This document shows, one piece after another, positions 10,279 to 18,980 of a DNA stretch of 64,000 bases (the first letter of the stretch is position 1; every line of letters starts with the position of its first letter). Made by a program: the position numbers and the translations under genes. This stretch comes from Sphingobacterium hotanense (GTDB lineage: Bacteria; Bacteroidota; Bacteroidia; Sphingobacteriales; Sphingobacteriaceae), in the NCBI RefSeq assembly GCF_008274825.1, contig NZ_CP030848.1, positions 1,364,001 through 1,428,000 of the forward strand, in the 5' to 3' direction. The notes below the pieces were generated by a model. That model searched no databases, was not told the DNA's origin, and saw nothing but the letters and a program-made list of their open reading frames with translations.

Positions 10279-11261
10279 TATTGCACAGGGTCATTATGTT
10301 TTTTAACTACTTCGCGAATACCGGTTTCGGGGTCGATCTCTAATTCAGTCTGCTTCACGAGTACCGCAAATGAAGAAGGTTGGATACCCTTCCCATATTT
10401 TACGGCATATTCCTTAGTAAACTCTGCTCCAAAGTATAGAATTGCCGAAGAGTAATAAACCCATGCCAATAAGATAATGATTGACCCTGCGGCGCCGTAG
10501 GACGAAGCTGTCATGTTCTGACTTAAATAAACCGAAATACCATACTTGCCGAGCATAAATAGGAAAGAGGTAAACAGCGCTCCACCTAAGATATCCTTAA
10601 AGCGAACCTTCGCATCCGGAAGAAAGGCATAGATAGTACCAAAGAGGGTAGTGATGACCAAGAAAGTAATAGTCGTATTCACCATGTCGATCAGGCTGAT
10701 ATCCCAATGTTGTATAAATTGATTGAAGTAATCAGTCATAATCCCAATCAAACTACTCACAATTAAGGATGCCATCAATAGGAATACTAGCCCTAATATC
10801 ATAGAGAAGGAAATCAAACGGTTGATGATCAGTTTTAGCCAGCCTTTCTTCGGCTTTGGTTTTACTTTCCAGATCGTATTAATGGAGTTTTGAATATCAA
10901 CAAAGATGGTCGTTGAAGTGAACATTAAGGTAGCCGAACCGATGATGATCCCGATGTTGGATTTGCTATCTAAGGAAATCTTTGACACCGTGGATTCCAA
11001 GGTTGACGCAATTTCCCGTCCGAAGAGCTCGCTCAGCTCGTCCATAACCTGTTCGCGGGCACCGCTAGTGCCATCCAAATGCTCCCCATAAAAAAAACCT
11101 AAGGTCCACGTTAATATCAATAACAGTGGACCTATAGAAAATACAGTATAATAAGCTAATGAAGCACTAAGCTTCATACAATTGTCCTCGATAAAACCAT
11201 TTACAGCATTGATTAATAGCCCCCAAAATTCTTTTAGTTTGGTCCAAATAGTAATTATCAT
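10278..11261 (-). CDS. YihY/BrkB-family inner-membrane protein
   Basis: A 327-residue protein with the six-helix YihY layout. The N-terminal ASLAYYTVFSIGPLLL and the C-terminal AAGSIIILLAWVYYSSAI motifs are characteristic. The family was once called ribonuclease BN, a name now considered wrong; its role is still unclear. The hydrophilic C-terminal tail is short. It lies between an acyl-CoA synthetase gene (9 bases upstream) and a coupled DMT gene, so all three probably form one reverse-strand operon. Confidence 0.88.
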   Translation of the reverse strand: MIITIWTKLKEFWGLLINAVNGFIEDNCMKLSASLAYYTVFSIGPLLLILTWTLGFFYGEHLDGTSGAREQVMDELSELFGREIASTLESTVSKISLDSKSNIGIIIGSATLMFTSTTIFVDIQNSINTIWKVKPKPKKGWLKLIINRLISFSMILGLVFLLMASLIVSSLIGIMTDYFNQFIQHWDISLIDMVNTTITFLVITTLFGTIYAFLPDAKVRFKDILGGALFTSFLFMLGKYGISVYLSQNMTASSYGAAGSIIILLAWVYYSSAILYFGAEFTKEYAVKYGKGIQPSSFAVLVKQTELEIDPETGIREVVKKHNDPVQ

Positions 11262-11270
11262 AGGCAGTTC

Positions 11271-13031
11271 TTATTCCTTATAAATATCTTTGATTAGTTC
11301 TTCGTTTTTCTGTAGAATAACCTTGCGCTTAAGGCTCAACTTCGGCGTTAGCTCTCCGTTGTCGATGGTCCATTCCTTTGAAAGCAATTTAAATTTCTTC
11401 ACTTGCTCCCAATGCCCAAAGTTAGCCATTGCTTGCGAAATTATATGCTCATATTTTGTTAAAACTTCACCTTGCTTAATCGCTTCTTCTCTAGAGCTAT
11501 ACGGGATCCCTTTGTGCTTGCAATATTTTTCTAATTCTTCAAATGCAGGAACGATTAATGCCGCAGGGAAACGTTGATTCTCACCTATAACCATCACTTG
11601 CGCAATCAAAGTCGACTCCATCAATTTGTTTTCCAACACCTGCGGCGCGACGTATTTACCGCCAGCAGTTTTGAACATTTCTTTCTTCCGATCCGTAATC
11701 CGTAAGAATCCGTCCGGAGTTAGCTCGCCAATATCGCCGGTATGAAAATACCCATTGCCATCGAAGGCCTCTTTTGTCGCTTCCTCGTTTTTATAGTATC
11801 CTTTCGTAATGCTAGGACCTTTAACCATGATCTCGCCGTCTTCAGCAATTTTTACATCCAAGTTTTTCAATACGCGACCTACCGTACCGAACTTTACGTC
11901 ATTTTCATCCCAGGAATTAACAGCGATAACAGGAGAAGTCTCCGTAAGACCATAGCCTTCCAGAACTTTAATTCCTGCTGCCCAAAATACACGTGCTAAA
12001 CGCTCCTGTAGTGCCGCTCCACCGGAAATGATAATCTTGCTGTTGCCACCCAAAGCCTCTTTCCATTTCGAGAAGATTAATTTGCGCGCGATACCCAGTT
12101 TAAAATTGTAAAAAGCAGAGTTCGATTTCGGCTCCTGATATTTCAGCCCTAAATCCAATGCCCAGAAGAAAAGCGATTTCTTAATCCCCGTCAGATCCTT
12201 GCCCTTTGCAACAACCTTATCATATACTTTTTCAAGTACACGCGGTACAGTGGTAAATAGATCAGGTTTTACATCATTGATATCGACGACGATATTATCT
12301 AGATTTTCAGCGTAGTAAATCTGCACACCACGAGAGAAATACATATAAACAACCATGCGCTCAAAGATGTGACAGAGCGGCAAGAAACTTAAAGCTTTCT
12401 TATATTCGGTGGTAATCAGGTGATTACACGCTTGTACGTTGCTCAACAGATTCTCATGCGAAAGGTAAACTCCCTTAGGCTTCCCTGTAGTCCCGGATGT
12501 GTAGATCAATGTCAATAAATCTTCCGCCTCAACAGCATCGTTGTAAGACGTTAAGTCTACATCATTCGCCTTTCCTAAGTCCGCGACCTCCATATAATAT
12601 TTCCGGCCCTCCAACTTATCGAAGGTATAGGTTTCTATATTGATGTTATTCTCTTTCATCGCCAAGTCTGCTTTTGCAGCTAGGTCTTCGTTACTAACGA
12701 ACACCATTTTTACGTCGGCATCATTGATGATGTATATCAAATCCTGATTGGATAGGGTAGGATATAATGGTACCGTTGCAACGCCCAATTGGTTACATGC
12801 GAAGTCAACAAAGTTCCATTCCGGACGGTTTCCCGACATGATAGCCACGCGATCGCCTTTCTTGATGCCGCGTGCAATCAGACCCTTGCTTAAATTATTA
12901 ACTATATAGACGAATTCCGCCGTAGAAAAGGTACGCCATTTATCTCCCGCACGACCAGCAACCATAATGTCCTTGGCATACTCCGTCTTATAATTTATAA
13001 TGATATCGAATAATCTATTGAACTTGTTCAT
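11271..13031 (-). CDS. long-chain acyl-CoA synthetase (AMP-forming)
   Basis: It activates fatty acids to acyl-CoA through an acyl-adenylate. The 586 residues show the P-loop motif TLIYTSGTTGKPKGVYLSH (about 174-192), the GYGLTETSP motif near 355, and the C-terminal RITDRKKEMFKTAGGKYVAP hinge. It resembles the eukaryote-like FadD15/ACSL branch common in Bacteroidota. It is the first gene of the reverse-strand operon with the YihY-like and DMT genes. Chain-length preference cannot be read from sequence. Confidence 0.92.
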   Translation of the reverse strand: MNKFNRLFDIIINYKTEYAKDIMVAGRAGDKWRTFSTAEFVYIVNNLSKGLIARGIKKGDRVAIMSGNRPEWNFVDFACNQLGVATVPLYPTLSNQDLIYIINDADVKMVFVSNEDLAAKADLAMKENNINIETYTFDKLEGRKYYMEVADLGKANDVDLTSYNDAVEAEDLLTLIYTSGTTGKPKGVYLSHENLLSNVQACNHLITTEYKKALSFLPLCHIFERMVVYMYFSRGVQIYYAENLDNIVVDINDVKPDLFTTVPRVLEKVYDKVVAKGKDLTGIKKSLFFWALDLGLKYQEPKSNSAFYNFKLGIARKLIFSKWKEALGGNSKIIISGGAALQERLARVFWAAGIKVLEGYGLTETSPVIAVNSWDENDVKFGTVGRVLKNLDVKIAEDGEIMVKGPSITKGYYKNEEATKEAFDGNGYFHTGDIGELTPDGFLRITDRKKEMFKTAGGKYVAPQVLENKLMESTLIAQVMVIGENQRFPAALIVPAFEELEKYCKHKGIPYSSREEAIKQGEVLTKYEHIISQAMANFGHWEQVKKFKLLSKEWTIDNGELTPKLSLKRKVILQKNEELIKDIYKE

Positions 13032-13399
13032 ATCTTGTTCTCTTTTATTAAATAACAGTTTATAATCTTCAAAATTTAGGTCTGACTAATATATCGTTTT
13101 TTTGATTAAAAACTATGCTAGCAGAGTAATAATTATGCTATCTAATTTCACATCTTGGTTAAAATCAATGATATAGATAGATTATCAAATTCTGTTAACC
13201 AAAGTAGCGAAGCGATTATTGAATATTAACTTATATCTAATTTGAGTTCATTAAAAATTTTCAAAAACATCTTTATTCCCTCGCCTGCAAAATCACTTGC
13301 TACTTCAATAAGTTAATAAAAATTATGGATAATCACTTCATCTTTCTTGGCAAAGCTAACGATGTGATTGCTTTGAACCTACGATATGTCATTCGCATA

Positions 13400-13469
13400 T
13401 CAAACCCAATATATAACCCAATCAAAGCCCTTTCGAAGCGGCTTTGATTGGGTTATATATTGGGTTTGA
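13400..13469. repeat. 30-bp perfect inverted repeat with 10-base spacer
   Basis: Bases 13400-13429 are exactly the reverse complement of 13440-13469. The 10-base spacer contains CTT-TCG-AAG and can extend the stem further. There is no long T tract right after the stem, so it does not look like a simple terminator. Confidence 0.95.
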
Positions 13470-13535
13470 AAGGGGAGTGAAAGGGTTTTAAGTCGAAGTT
13501 CGTACTTAGTGCCTTAGTCGTTAGACCCGCTCATG

Positions 13536-13567
13536 GCTATCCTTCGATTCTTCCTTTCTTGGTTCAG
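13536..13567 (+). repeat. interspersed ATCCT repeat, copy 1
   Basis: It contains ATCCTTCGATTCTTCC and ends TTTCTTGGTTCA, and is related to the copies at 14652, 14718, 23731 (reverse strand) and 23976. The family consists of degenerate ATCCT units ending in TGGTTCA. Confidence 0.75.
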
Positions 13568-13589
13568 AAATAGTAGTTAGTAGTTAGTA

Positions 13590-14621
13590 ATGCGAATTAA
13601 GGGTTGAAATATATTGGAAAAAGCTTCTTAAAAGAGGGGTGAGAACTTGCATAAAAGCCTGATTATCAGTATATTTATAATGTTCCTTACGCATTATTAA
13701 ACAACATGATCAATCAGGCCAAGGCTCTAAAATTAATAAAATTACACCAGTATGTTTGTGATAAATATGACAGTGAACTGCAATATTACTGTCAGCGATT
13801 TTCAAACAATAACAAACCTGACTTTACTGATCAGGAGGTTTTGACCATCTATTTATTCAGTGTGCACGAGGAACAGCGGCTAAGGATCAAGCAGATCCAT
13901 AAATTCGCCTCGGATTATCTGATGGATTGGTTTCCCAAGCTAACTTCATACGTAGCATTCAACACCCGTATCAACCGCCTTTTTGATGTTTTGAGATCTC
14001 TTTGTCAGTCAGTTATAGAGGACTTTGCACCAGAGGAGTGCTCCAGAGAATTTTCCCTACTGGACTCTATGCCCATCATAACCTGCAGTGGGACTAGAAG
14101 GGCAAAGGTAGCTCTGGGGATAACGGATAAAAGCTTCTGCTCAACGAAGAGGCTTTGGTATTTTGGATTAAAGCTTCATGCGCTCAACAGCTATAACAAA
14201 TCAACGCTGCCTCGTCCGGAAAGCATTGTAATAAGCAAGGCATCTGAAAGTGACCTGAACATATTTAAGGAGAATTGGGCATCCATCGCAGGTAGGACGT
14301 TCTTTGGTGACAAGATATACCGTGACGCCCCGTTCTTCGAGTGGTTTTATAAAGAAGAAAAATCAATTATGTATACTCCGATAAGGGAAACCCAAGGAAA
14401 ACCAGATTGTTTAAAAAGCAGGGATCGTGCTTATAATGACCTGTTTTCAAGAGCAGTATCTAAGGTAAGACAACCAATCGAATCCTTTTTTAATTGGATA
14501 AATGAAAAAACACAGATACAAAACGCAAGTAAGGTCAGATCTACCAAAGGACTATTAGTACATGTGTTCGGTAAATTAACAGCCTGTTTCATAAAGCCTA
14601 TTTTCAACCCTTAATTCGCAT
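13590..14621 (+). mobile_element. IS982-family insertion sequence, complete
   Basis: The terminal inverted repeats are 20 bases and perfect: 13590-13609 (ATGCGAATTAAGGGTTGAAA) and its complement at 14602-14621. The flanking bases 13578-13589 and 14622-14633 are identical (TAGTAGTTAGTA), consistent with a target duplication, although the local TAGTTAG repetition makes its exact length uncertain. The total of 1032 bp and the single transposase gene are typical of IS982. It sits between copies of the ATCCT repeat. Confidence 0.93.
13706..14614 (+). CDS. IS982-family transposase
   Basis: A 302-residue DDE transposase filling nearly the whole element. Recognisable parts are the N-terminal FTDQEVLTIYLF region, LLDSMPIITC with the first catalytic Asp, FFGDKIYRD with the second Asp, and the C-terminal VRQPIESFFNWINEKT with the catalytic Glu. 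The frame is intact and the terminal repeats are perfect, so the element may still be active. The stop lies only a few bases inside the right terminal repeat. Confidence 0.93.
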   Translation: MINQAKALKLIKLHQYVCDKYDSELQYYCQRFSNNNKPDFTDQEVLTIYLFSVHEEQRLRIKQIHKFASDYLMDWFPKLTSYVAFNTRINRLFDVLRSLCQSVIEDFAPEECSREFSLLDSMPIITCSGTRRAKVALGITDKSFCSTKRLWYFGLKLHALNSYNKSTLPRPESIVISKASESDLNIFKENWASIAGRTFFGDKIYRDAPFFEWFYKEEKSIMYTPIRETQGKPDCLKSRDRAYNDLFSRAVSKVRQPIESFFNWINEKTQIQNASKVRSTKGLLVHVFGKLTACFIKPIFNP

Positions 14622-14651
14622 TAGTAGTTAGTATAAAGACCTATGGCGTAA

Positions 14652-14690
14652 AATCCTGCCCATCCTTTAATCCTTCCTTTCCTGGTTCAG
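14652..14690 (+). repeat. interspersed ATCCT repeat, copy 2
   Basis: It reads as degenerate ATCCT units (AATCCTGCCCATCC then TTTAATCCTTCC) and ends CTTTCCTGGTTCAG. It lies directly downstream of the IS982 element. Confidence 0.8.
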
Positions 14691-14717
14691 AAACAGCCCC
14701 TTTTTTTCTTTCAACAT

Positions 14718-14757
14718 GATCCTGCCAATCCTTCGATCCTTCCTTTCTTGGTTCAAA
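14718..14757 (+). repeat. interspersed ATCCT repeat, copy 3
   Basis: It begins GATCCTGCCAATCCTTCG and ends TTTCTTGGTTCAAA. It follows copy 2 after about 28 bases in the same orientation. Confidence 0.8.
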
Positions 14758-14825
14758 CCTAAAAAGCATAGGTCTAACTATTAAATACTCCCTACTTTAT
14801 AGTCCACGATATACTTAAGTCGCGT

Positions 14826-14856
14826 TTTTACCGTTTAAAAATTAATGCTACATTTG
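14826..14856 (+). promoter_or_regulatory. Bacteroidota-type promoter of the beta-barrel gene
   Basis: A TACATTTG -7 box at 14849-14856 matches TAnnTTTG. It is preceded by exactly 19 bases and TTTT at 14826-14829, a near match to the TTTG -33 box. The ATG is 28 bases downstream. Confidence 0.65.
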
Positions 14857-14884
14857 GGCGTTTAGTTAGATAGATAAATAATTT

Positions 14885-15391
14885 ATGAAGAAAACATTAC
14901 AATTAACTTTCATTCTAGTTTTGACTGTATTTGCGGGTATGAACATTGCTCAGGCACAATTGCCAACAACACATGCTATTGGGGCTCGCTTCGGATCTGC
15001 AACAGGTGTGACTTACCGCTATAGCTTGAACCAAACCAATGCCATCGAGGGTATCTTGAGTGTGCAAAGTAATTCGAAATATAGTAGATTTCGTTTGGTA
15101 GGTTTGTATGAATATCACATGCCTATCGCAAACGACTTTTCTTGGTTCTGGGGATTTGGTGGTAGTGTTGGATCCTATTCTGGCAAAGCTTATACCGACG
15201 ATAAGGGAAATCGCTTTGACAAGTATTCTGAACTTGCATTGAGTGTGGATGGTATCGCAGGGGTAGAATACAAAATACCTTCAGCGCCAATCGCTCTTTC
15301 ATTGGATATCAAACCTCACTTTGACTTCTTGCAAAGCTCGGGCTTTAAAATATTTGATACCTTCGGATTCTCTGTTAGGTACACATTCTAA
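14885..15391 (+). CDS. small outer-membrane beta-barrel protein
   Basis: A 168-residue protein with a clear signal peptide (MKKTLQLTFILVLTVFAGMN, cleavage after AQAQ). The mature part consists of alternating hydrophobic strands (GARFGSATGVTYRYSL, GVEYKIPSAPIALSLDIKPH) and ends in a C-terminal aromatic residue (SVRYTF), as expected for outer-membrane barrels. Function is unknown. It is a single-gene unit with its own promoter and a strong terminator. Confidence 0.85.
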   Translation: MKKTLQLTFILVLTVFAGMNIAQAQLPTTHAIGARFGSATGVTYRYSLNQTNAIEGILSVQSNSKYSRFRLVGLYEYHMPIANDFSWFWGFGGSVGSYSGKAYTDDKGNRFDKYSELALSVDGIAGVEYKIPSAPIALSLDIKPHFDFLQSSGFKIFDTFGFSVRYTF

Positions 15392-15393
15392 GA

Positions 15394-15427
15394 AAAACAA
15401 AGGCTCGCAATCGCGAGCCTTTGTTTT
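15394..15427 (+). terminator. hairpin terminator
   Basis: A perfect 15-bp stem (AAAACAAAGGCTCGC with its complement) around the loop AATC, ending in TTTGTTTT. It serves the barrel gene. Confidence 0.92.
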
Positions 15428-15497
15428 ATAAAGATTTTAGTTAGAAAACTTTCAGAAATTTTTGTTCCTGTTAGTATTCAGTAGACGCATGAAGTAA

Positions 15498-17246
15498 TTA
15501 TTGATTAGTGGGTGCCAACGACAACCAAATATCTCCCAATACGCGTTGTTCTGCCGTAGCTTCCGGATTTCTTTCAATATAATACGACACACGATCGCTA
15601 ACCTTCAACGTAACAGGGATTTCGCGAATCAATCCTTCTCGCGCGATCATGATATTCAGCGTAGTTCCAATCGCTGAGCTACTGATTGCTAAATCAAGTT
15701 CCCGACCTTGCGGGTCGATTCTCGTACCGTTGACTGCTACGATTTCATCATCCACATTCAGTCCAAACTCCCAAGCCGACGAGTGGCGATCAATATTTTT
15801 GATCACGGTTCGTCCGTCGTGATGAGATACCTTGATACCCAAACTAGGAACAATATTCGCTTTATTCTGATCGATAAACTGATAGCCTACTAGGTTGAAG
15901 TAAGCATTGTAATCGAGTTCTTCGCAAGTATGAGCAGCGTCGAAAATTTCGCCTAGGCTTGTGCCCGACACTTCCTCCGCAAGCTTTCTAAATTCAGCTT
16001 CCTCGATCCCTCTACCATCAATTAAGTAGAATTGTTTATAGGCAGCTTGTAAGACTTGGTCTAATCGCTTTTCTCCATTGGTTTGCGCGAGGATACTGAT
16101 ATCCAACATGCAGGCCAGCATAGCGCCCTTATTGTAGTAGGAAATACTTGAGTTTTGGGAATTCTCATCCGGGCGGTATTGTTTGATCCAGGTATCGAAG
16201 CTCGATAGCCCTACGGATTGCACTAGATGACCGGGCTTATTCAACACCATATTGAACTCGCTGACTAAAGCTTGTAAGTAGTCTACCTCATCACGAAAGC
16301 CACATCTACGGGTAATGAGGTTGTCGTAATAAGCAGTAAACCCTTCAAAGATCCAAAGAAGATGCGTGTAGTTCTCTTCTTCATAATTAAATGGTCCCAA
16401 TGTCTTCGGACGCAAGCGTTTCACGTGCCACAAATGGAAATACTCATGAGCAACAAGGCTTAAGAAATTTGTATAACCAATCGCATTGGAGTAAGCATTG
16501 CGTCCCGACGCTAATACTGTAGAGTTTAAGTGCTCTAAGCCTCCGTGTGCACTTTGGTAATTATGTGTTATAAAAACATATCGATCGTTTGGATTAGAAC
16601 CCCACAATTTCGTTTCCTCTTCCACGATTTTCTTGATATCGTAGGAAAGCATATCCTTATCGTAGCTTCCTACGCCCACCATTGCAAATTCGTGCGGTAT
16701 TCCTGCAGCTTCAAAGCTCCATATATCCTGGTTTCCAATTTCTAATGGTGAATCAAAAAGGATGTCGAAGTTCTCCGCATAAAATGTGTTTTCTTCGTTG
16801 TCGACTTTTGGTAAACCTGTTGATATTTTAGACCAATAACTTGGCAAGTTTACCCGTACGATTGCGTCGTGATTGAGGTGGCCGGCAACATAGAAGAAAG
16901 TCCCCGCCGGGCTAAGGAAAGCATGCTCAGCATCCACAAAGTTCGTACGAACAGACTTTTCAAAGCTATAGATGCGATATTTGATCATCACACTGTCGCT
17001 CGGATTGTCGATGCGCCATGTATTTTTGGACACCTTATAGATTTTCAGATCCTCAGCATTGTCCTTCACCGCGGAAACTTGTTCGATATTTTTGGAGAAT
17101 TCGCGCACAAGGTAGGAGCCGGGCGTCCATACAGGCATTTTGATGTCTAAAAAGGTGTTGGCAAAACCTTGAATGTACATCTCCATTTCAACATAGTGTG
17201 CCTGTGGCTCAATAAAAGAGATCTGAAAATCGATACTACTGTTCAT
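15498..17246 (-). CDS. M61-family metallopeptidase with PDZ domain
   Basis: A 582-residue peptidase related to glycyl aminopeptidase. An N-terminal beta domain precedes a gluzincin catalytic domain. The zinc motif HEYFH lies near residue 265, with the downstream Glu in LLWIFEGFTAYYD. A C-terminal PDZ domain (about 470-560) contains SSAWEFGLNVDDEIVAVNG. No signal peptide is visible, so it is probably cytoplasmic. It follows folA by about 45 bases on the same strand and may be the last gene of a thyA-folA transcript. Confidence 0.92.
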   Translation of the reverse strand: MNSSIDFQISFIEPQAHYVEMEMYIQGFANTFLDIKMPVWTPGSYLVREFSKNIEQVSAVKDNAEDLKIYKVSKNTWRIDNPSDSVMIKYRIYSFEKSVRTNFVDAEHAFLSPAGTFFYVAGHLNHDAIVRVNLPSYWSKISTGLPKVDNEENTFYAENFDILFDSPLEIGNQDIWSFEAAGIPHEFAMVGVGSYDKDMLSYDIKKIVEEETKLWGSNPNDRYVFITHNYQSAHGGLEHLNSTVLASGRNAYSNAIGYTNFLSLVAHEYFHLWHVKRLRPKTLGPFNYEEENYTHLLWIFEGFTAYYDNLITRRCGFRDEVDYLQALVSEFNMVLNKPGHLVQSVGLSSFDTWIKQYRPDENSQNSSISYYNKGAMLACMLDISILAQTNGEKRLDQVLQAAYKQFYLIDGRGIEEAEFRKLAEEVSGTSLGEIFDAAHTCEELDYNAYFNLVGYQFIDQNKANIVPSLGIKVSHHDGRTVIKNIDRHSSAWEFGLNVDDEIVAVNGTRIDPQGRELDLAISSSAIGTTLNIMIAREGLIREIPVTLKVSDRVSYYIERNPEATAEQRVLGDIWLSLAPTNQ

Positions 17247-17291
17247 GCTTTTTATAGTTATGAGAAAAGGGAAGCTAGTTAAGCATTCCCT

Positions 17292-17795
17292 TTATTTTTT
17301 AATTCTGTTATATACTTCGAAAGTGTAGTCAAACTGATGCTTTTCATCTTTTGAATGGGCTTCAGACGATACTAGCTCCCAATCTTCTGCAGGTAGGGCA
17401 GGGAAGTAAGCGTCAGCATCATCAATTTCAGCATGCACGCGTGTAAGAAGAACTTTGGAAGCAAGGGAAAGTGCTTGCTGATAGATTTGAGCACCACCGA
17501 TGATAAAAACTTCACGTTCGTCTCTGCAATAAGTCATTACCTCCTGCAAACTGTTTGCAACATCGACGTCTTCGGCCTGAAAAGTTGGCTGTCGCGTGAT
17601 TACGATGTTTCTACGGCCAGGTAGGGCTTTACCGATCGATTCAAAGGTTTTTCTGCCCATAACAATGGAATGGTCCATTGTGTTGTTCTTAAAATATTTA
17701 AAATCGTTCGGAAGGTGCCATAACATTTGGTTGTTTTTTCCTATAGCATTGTTTTCCGACGCGGCAACGATTAGTGTGAATGTTGGATAACTCAT
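17292..17795 (-). CDS. folA: dihydrofolate reductase
   Basis: It reduces dihydrofolate to tetrahydrofolate with NADPH. The 167 residues contain the N-terminal IVAASENNAIGKNNQMLWHLP, with a Pro-Asn-Asp loop (LPNDFKYFK) supplying the active-site Asp. The NADPH-binding parts MGRKTFESIGKALPGR and VFIIGGAQIY also match. It starts 17 bases after thyA on the same strand. ThyA generates dihydrofolate, so the pairing is metabolically direct. Confidence 0.95.
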   Translation of the reverse strand: MSYPTFTLIVAASENNAIGKNNQMLWHLPNDFKYFKNNTMDHSIVMGRKTFESIGKALPGRRNIVITRQPTFQAEDVDVANSLQEVMTYCRDEREVFIIGGAQIYQQALSLASKVLLTRVHAEIDDADAYFPALPAEDWELVSSEAHSKDEKHQFDYTFEVYNRIKK

Positions 17796-17812
17796 GTAAT
17801 GTTTTAATATGA

Positions 17813-18634
17813 TTATACGGCAACAGGTGCTTTAATATGCGGGTGGAATTCGTAGTCTACCAGTTCGAAATCTGAGAATTTGAAATCAAAGATGTCTTTG
17901 ATATCCGGGTTGATGATCATTTTTGGAAGTGGTTTCGGATCTCTGGATAGCTGCAATTCGGTCTGCTCAAAATGGTTGCTATAAATATGGGCATCGCCTA
18001 GCGTATGTACAAATTCGGCAGCTTCCATGTCGCAGACCTGCGCGACCATCATGGTCAATAGTGCATAGGATGCAATATTGAAAGGTACGCCTAAGAAGAT
18101 ATCGGCACTGCGTTGATATAGTTGGCAAGATAGCTGCGGTTTATGAATTCCTTTTTCAGGCTCTGCCGGAGCAACATAAAATTGAAAGAAGGCGTGACAT
18201 GGAGGTAAAGCCATGTTTTCGACCTCAGCCACATTCCAAGCTGATACAATAATCCGTCTAGAATCAGGTGTATTCTTTAATTGATTGATTACTTGGGTGA
18301 TCTGATCGATATGGCCACCGTCAGGCTTTGGCCAGGAACGCCATTGCGATCCATAAACAGGACCCAGGTTTCCATCTTCATCCGCCCATTCGTCCCAAAT
18401 ACTAACACCATTCTCTTTCAAGTATTGAATATTGGTTTCCCCTTTCAGGAACCATATTAATTCATGGATGATGGAACGTAGGTGTAGTTTTTTGGTCGTT
18501 ACTAACGGAAACCCTTCTTTTAGGTTGAAACGCATTTGATATCCAAAAACACTTTTCGTTCCGGTGCCTGTTCTATCGGTTTTAACAACCCCATTTTGAT
18601 AAACATGCTCCAATAAATCCAAATACTGTCTCAT
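17813..18634 (-). CDS. thyA: thymidylate synthase
   Basis: It methylates dUMP to dTMP using methylene-tetrahydrofolate. The 273 residues carry the catalytic Cys in [12 protein letters not shown], the dUMP phosphate-binding segment [20 protein letters not shown], and the C-terminus ending IKAPVAV, which closes the active site. Length and motifs are standard for ThyA. It is first in the reverse-strand pair with folA. A possible -7 box (TATCTTCG, 18669-18662 on the reverse strand) lies 28 bases before the ATG. Confidence 0.96.
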   Translation of the reverse strand: MRQYLDLLEHVYQNGVVKTDRTGTGTKSVFGYQMRFNLKEGFPLVTTKKLHLRSIIHELIWFLKGETNIQYLKENGVSIWDEWADEDGNLGPVYGSQWRSWPKPDGGHIDQITQVINQLKNTPDSRRIIVSAWNVAEVENMALPPCHAFFQFYVAPAEPEKGIHKPQLSCQLYQRSADIFLGVPFNIASYALLTMMVAQVCDMEAAEFVHTLGDAHIYSNHFEQTELQLSRDPKPLPKMIINPDIKDIFDFKFSDFELVDYEFHPHIKAPVAV

Positions 18635-18679
18635 AGGTTCGTTTCCTTTTTATATTAGCTACGAAGATACCTTTTTTTT

Positions 18680-18910
18680 CTGAAAGTGTGAGTTTTCATT
18701 GGCCATCAAGAACTTTCATCCCTGTAGGTTTTTCAATGGAAGTATGAAAGTTTTTTCTGAAAGTGTAAGTTTTCATTGGCCATCAAGAACTTTCATTCCT
18801 GTTGGTTTTTCAATGGAAGTATGAAAGTTTTTTCTGAAAGTGTAAGTTTTCATTGGCGATCAAGAACTTTCATTCCTGTTTGTTTTTCAATGGAAACATG
18901 AAAGTTTTAA
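18680..18910 (+). repeat. three tandem copies of a 77-bp repeat
   Basis: Units begin CTGAAAGTG at 18680, 18757 and 18834, exactly 77 bases apart. Each holds AACTTTCAT and, about 30 bases later, ATGAAAGTT, which can pair into a hairpin. In the first two units a T6 run follows, and the third has T4. Units differ at only a few positions. They fill the spacer between the divergent thyA and mtaB genes. Related pieces occur at 26453-26480 and 37041-37100. Confidence 0.92.
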
Positions 18911-18963
18911 AATCATTGGAATATCAGATTTTTTCAACAACTCACATTTTGCGTCTTTTTGTG

Positions 18964-18971
18964 TATTTTTG
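18964..18971 (+). promoter_or_regulatory. -7 box (TATTTTTG) of mtaB
   Basis: An exact TAnnTTTG match ending 9 bases before the chosen ATG. No good TTTG box lies at the expected spacing. Transcription from here would give a leader of only a few bases. Confidence 0.5.
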
Positions 18972-18980
18972 CAAAATATC

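Larger units (their letters stand above)
13032..13577. other. gene-free spacer upstream of the acyl-CoA synthetase
   Basis: About 550 bases with no convincing gene. It holds the 5' side of the acyl-CoA synthetase gene, AT-rich sequence, the long perfect palindrome at 13400-13469 and one copy of the ATCCT-type repeat at 13536-13567. It ends at the duplicated target of the IS982 element. Confidence 0.7.

Noticed and set aside
18680..18910. Possible CRISPR array
   Set aside because: The units are contiguous 77-bp tandem repeats with no spacers, leader or cas genes.
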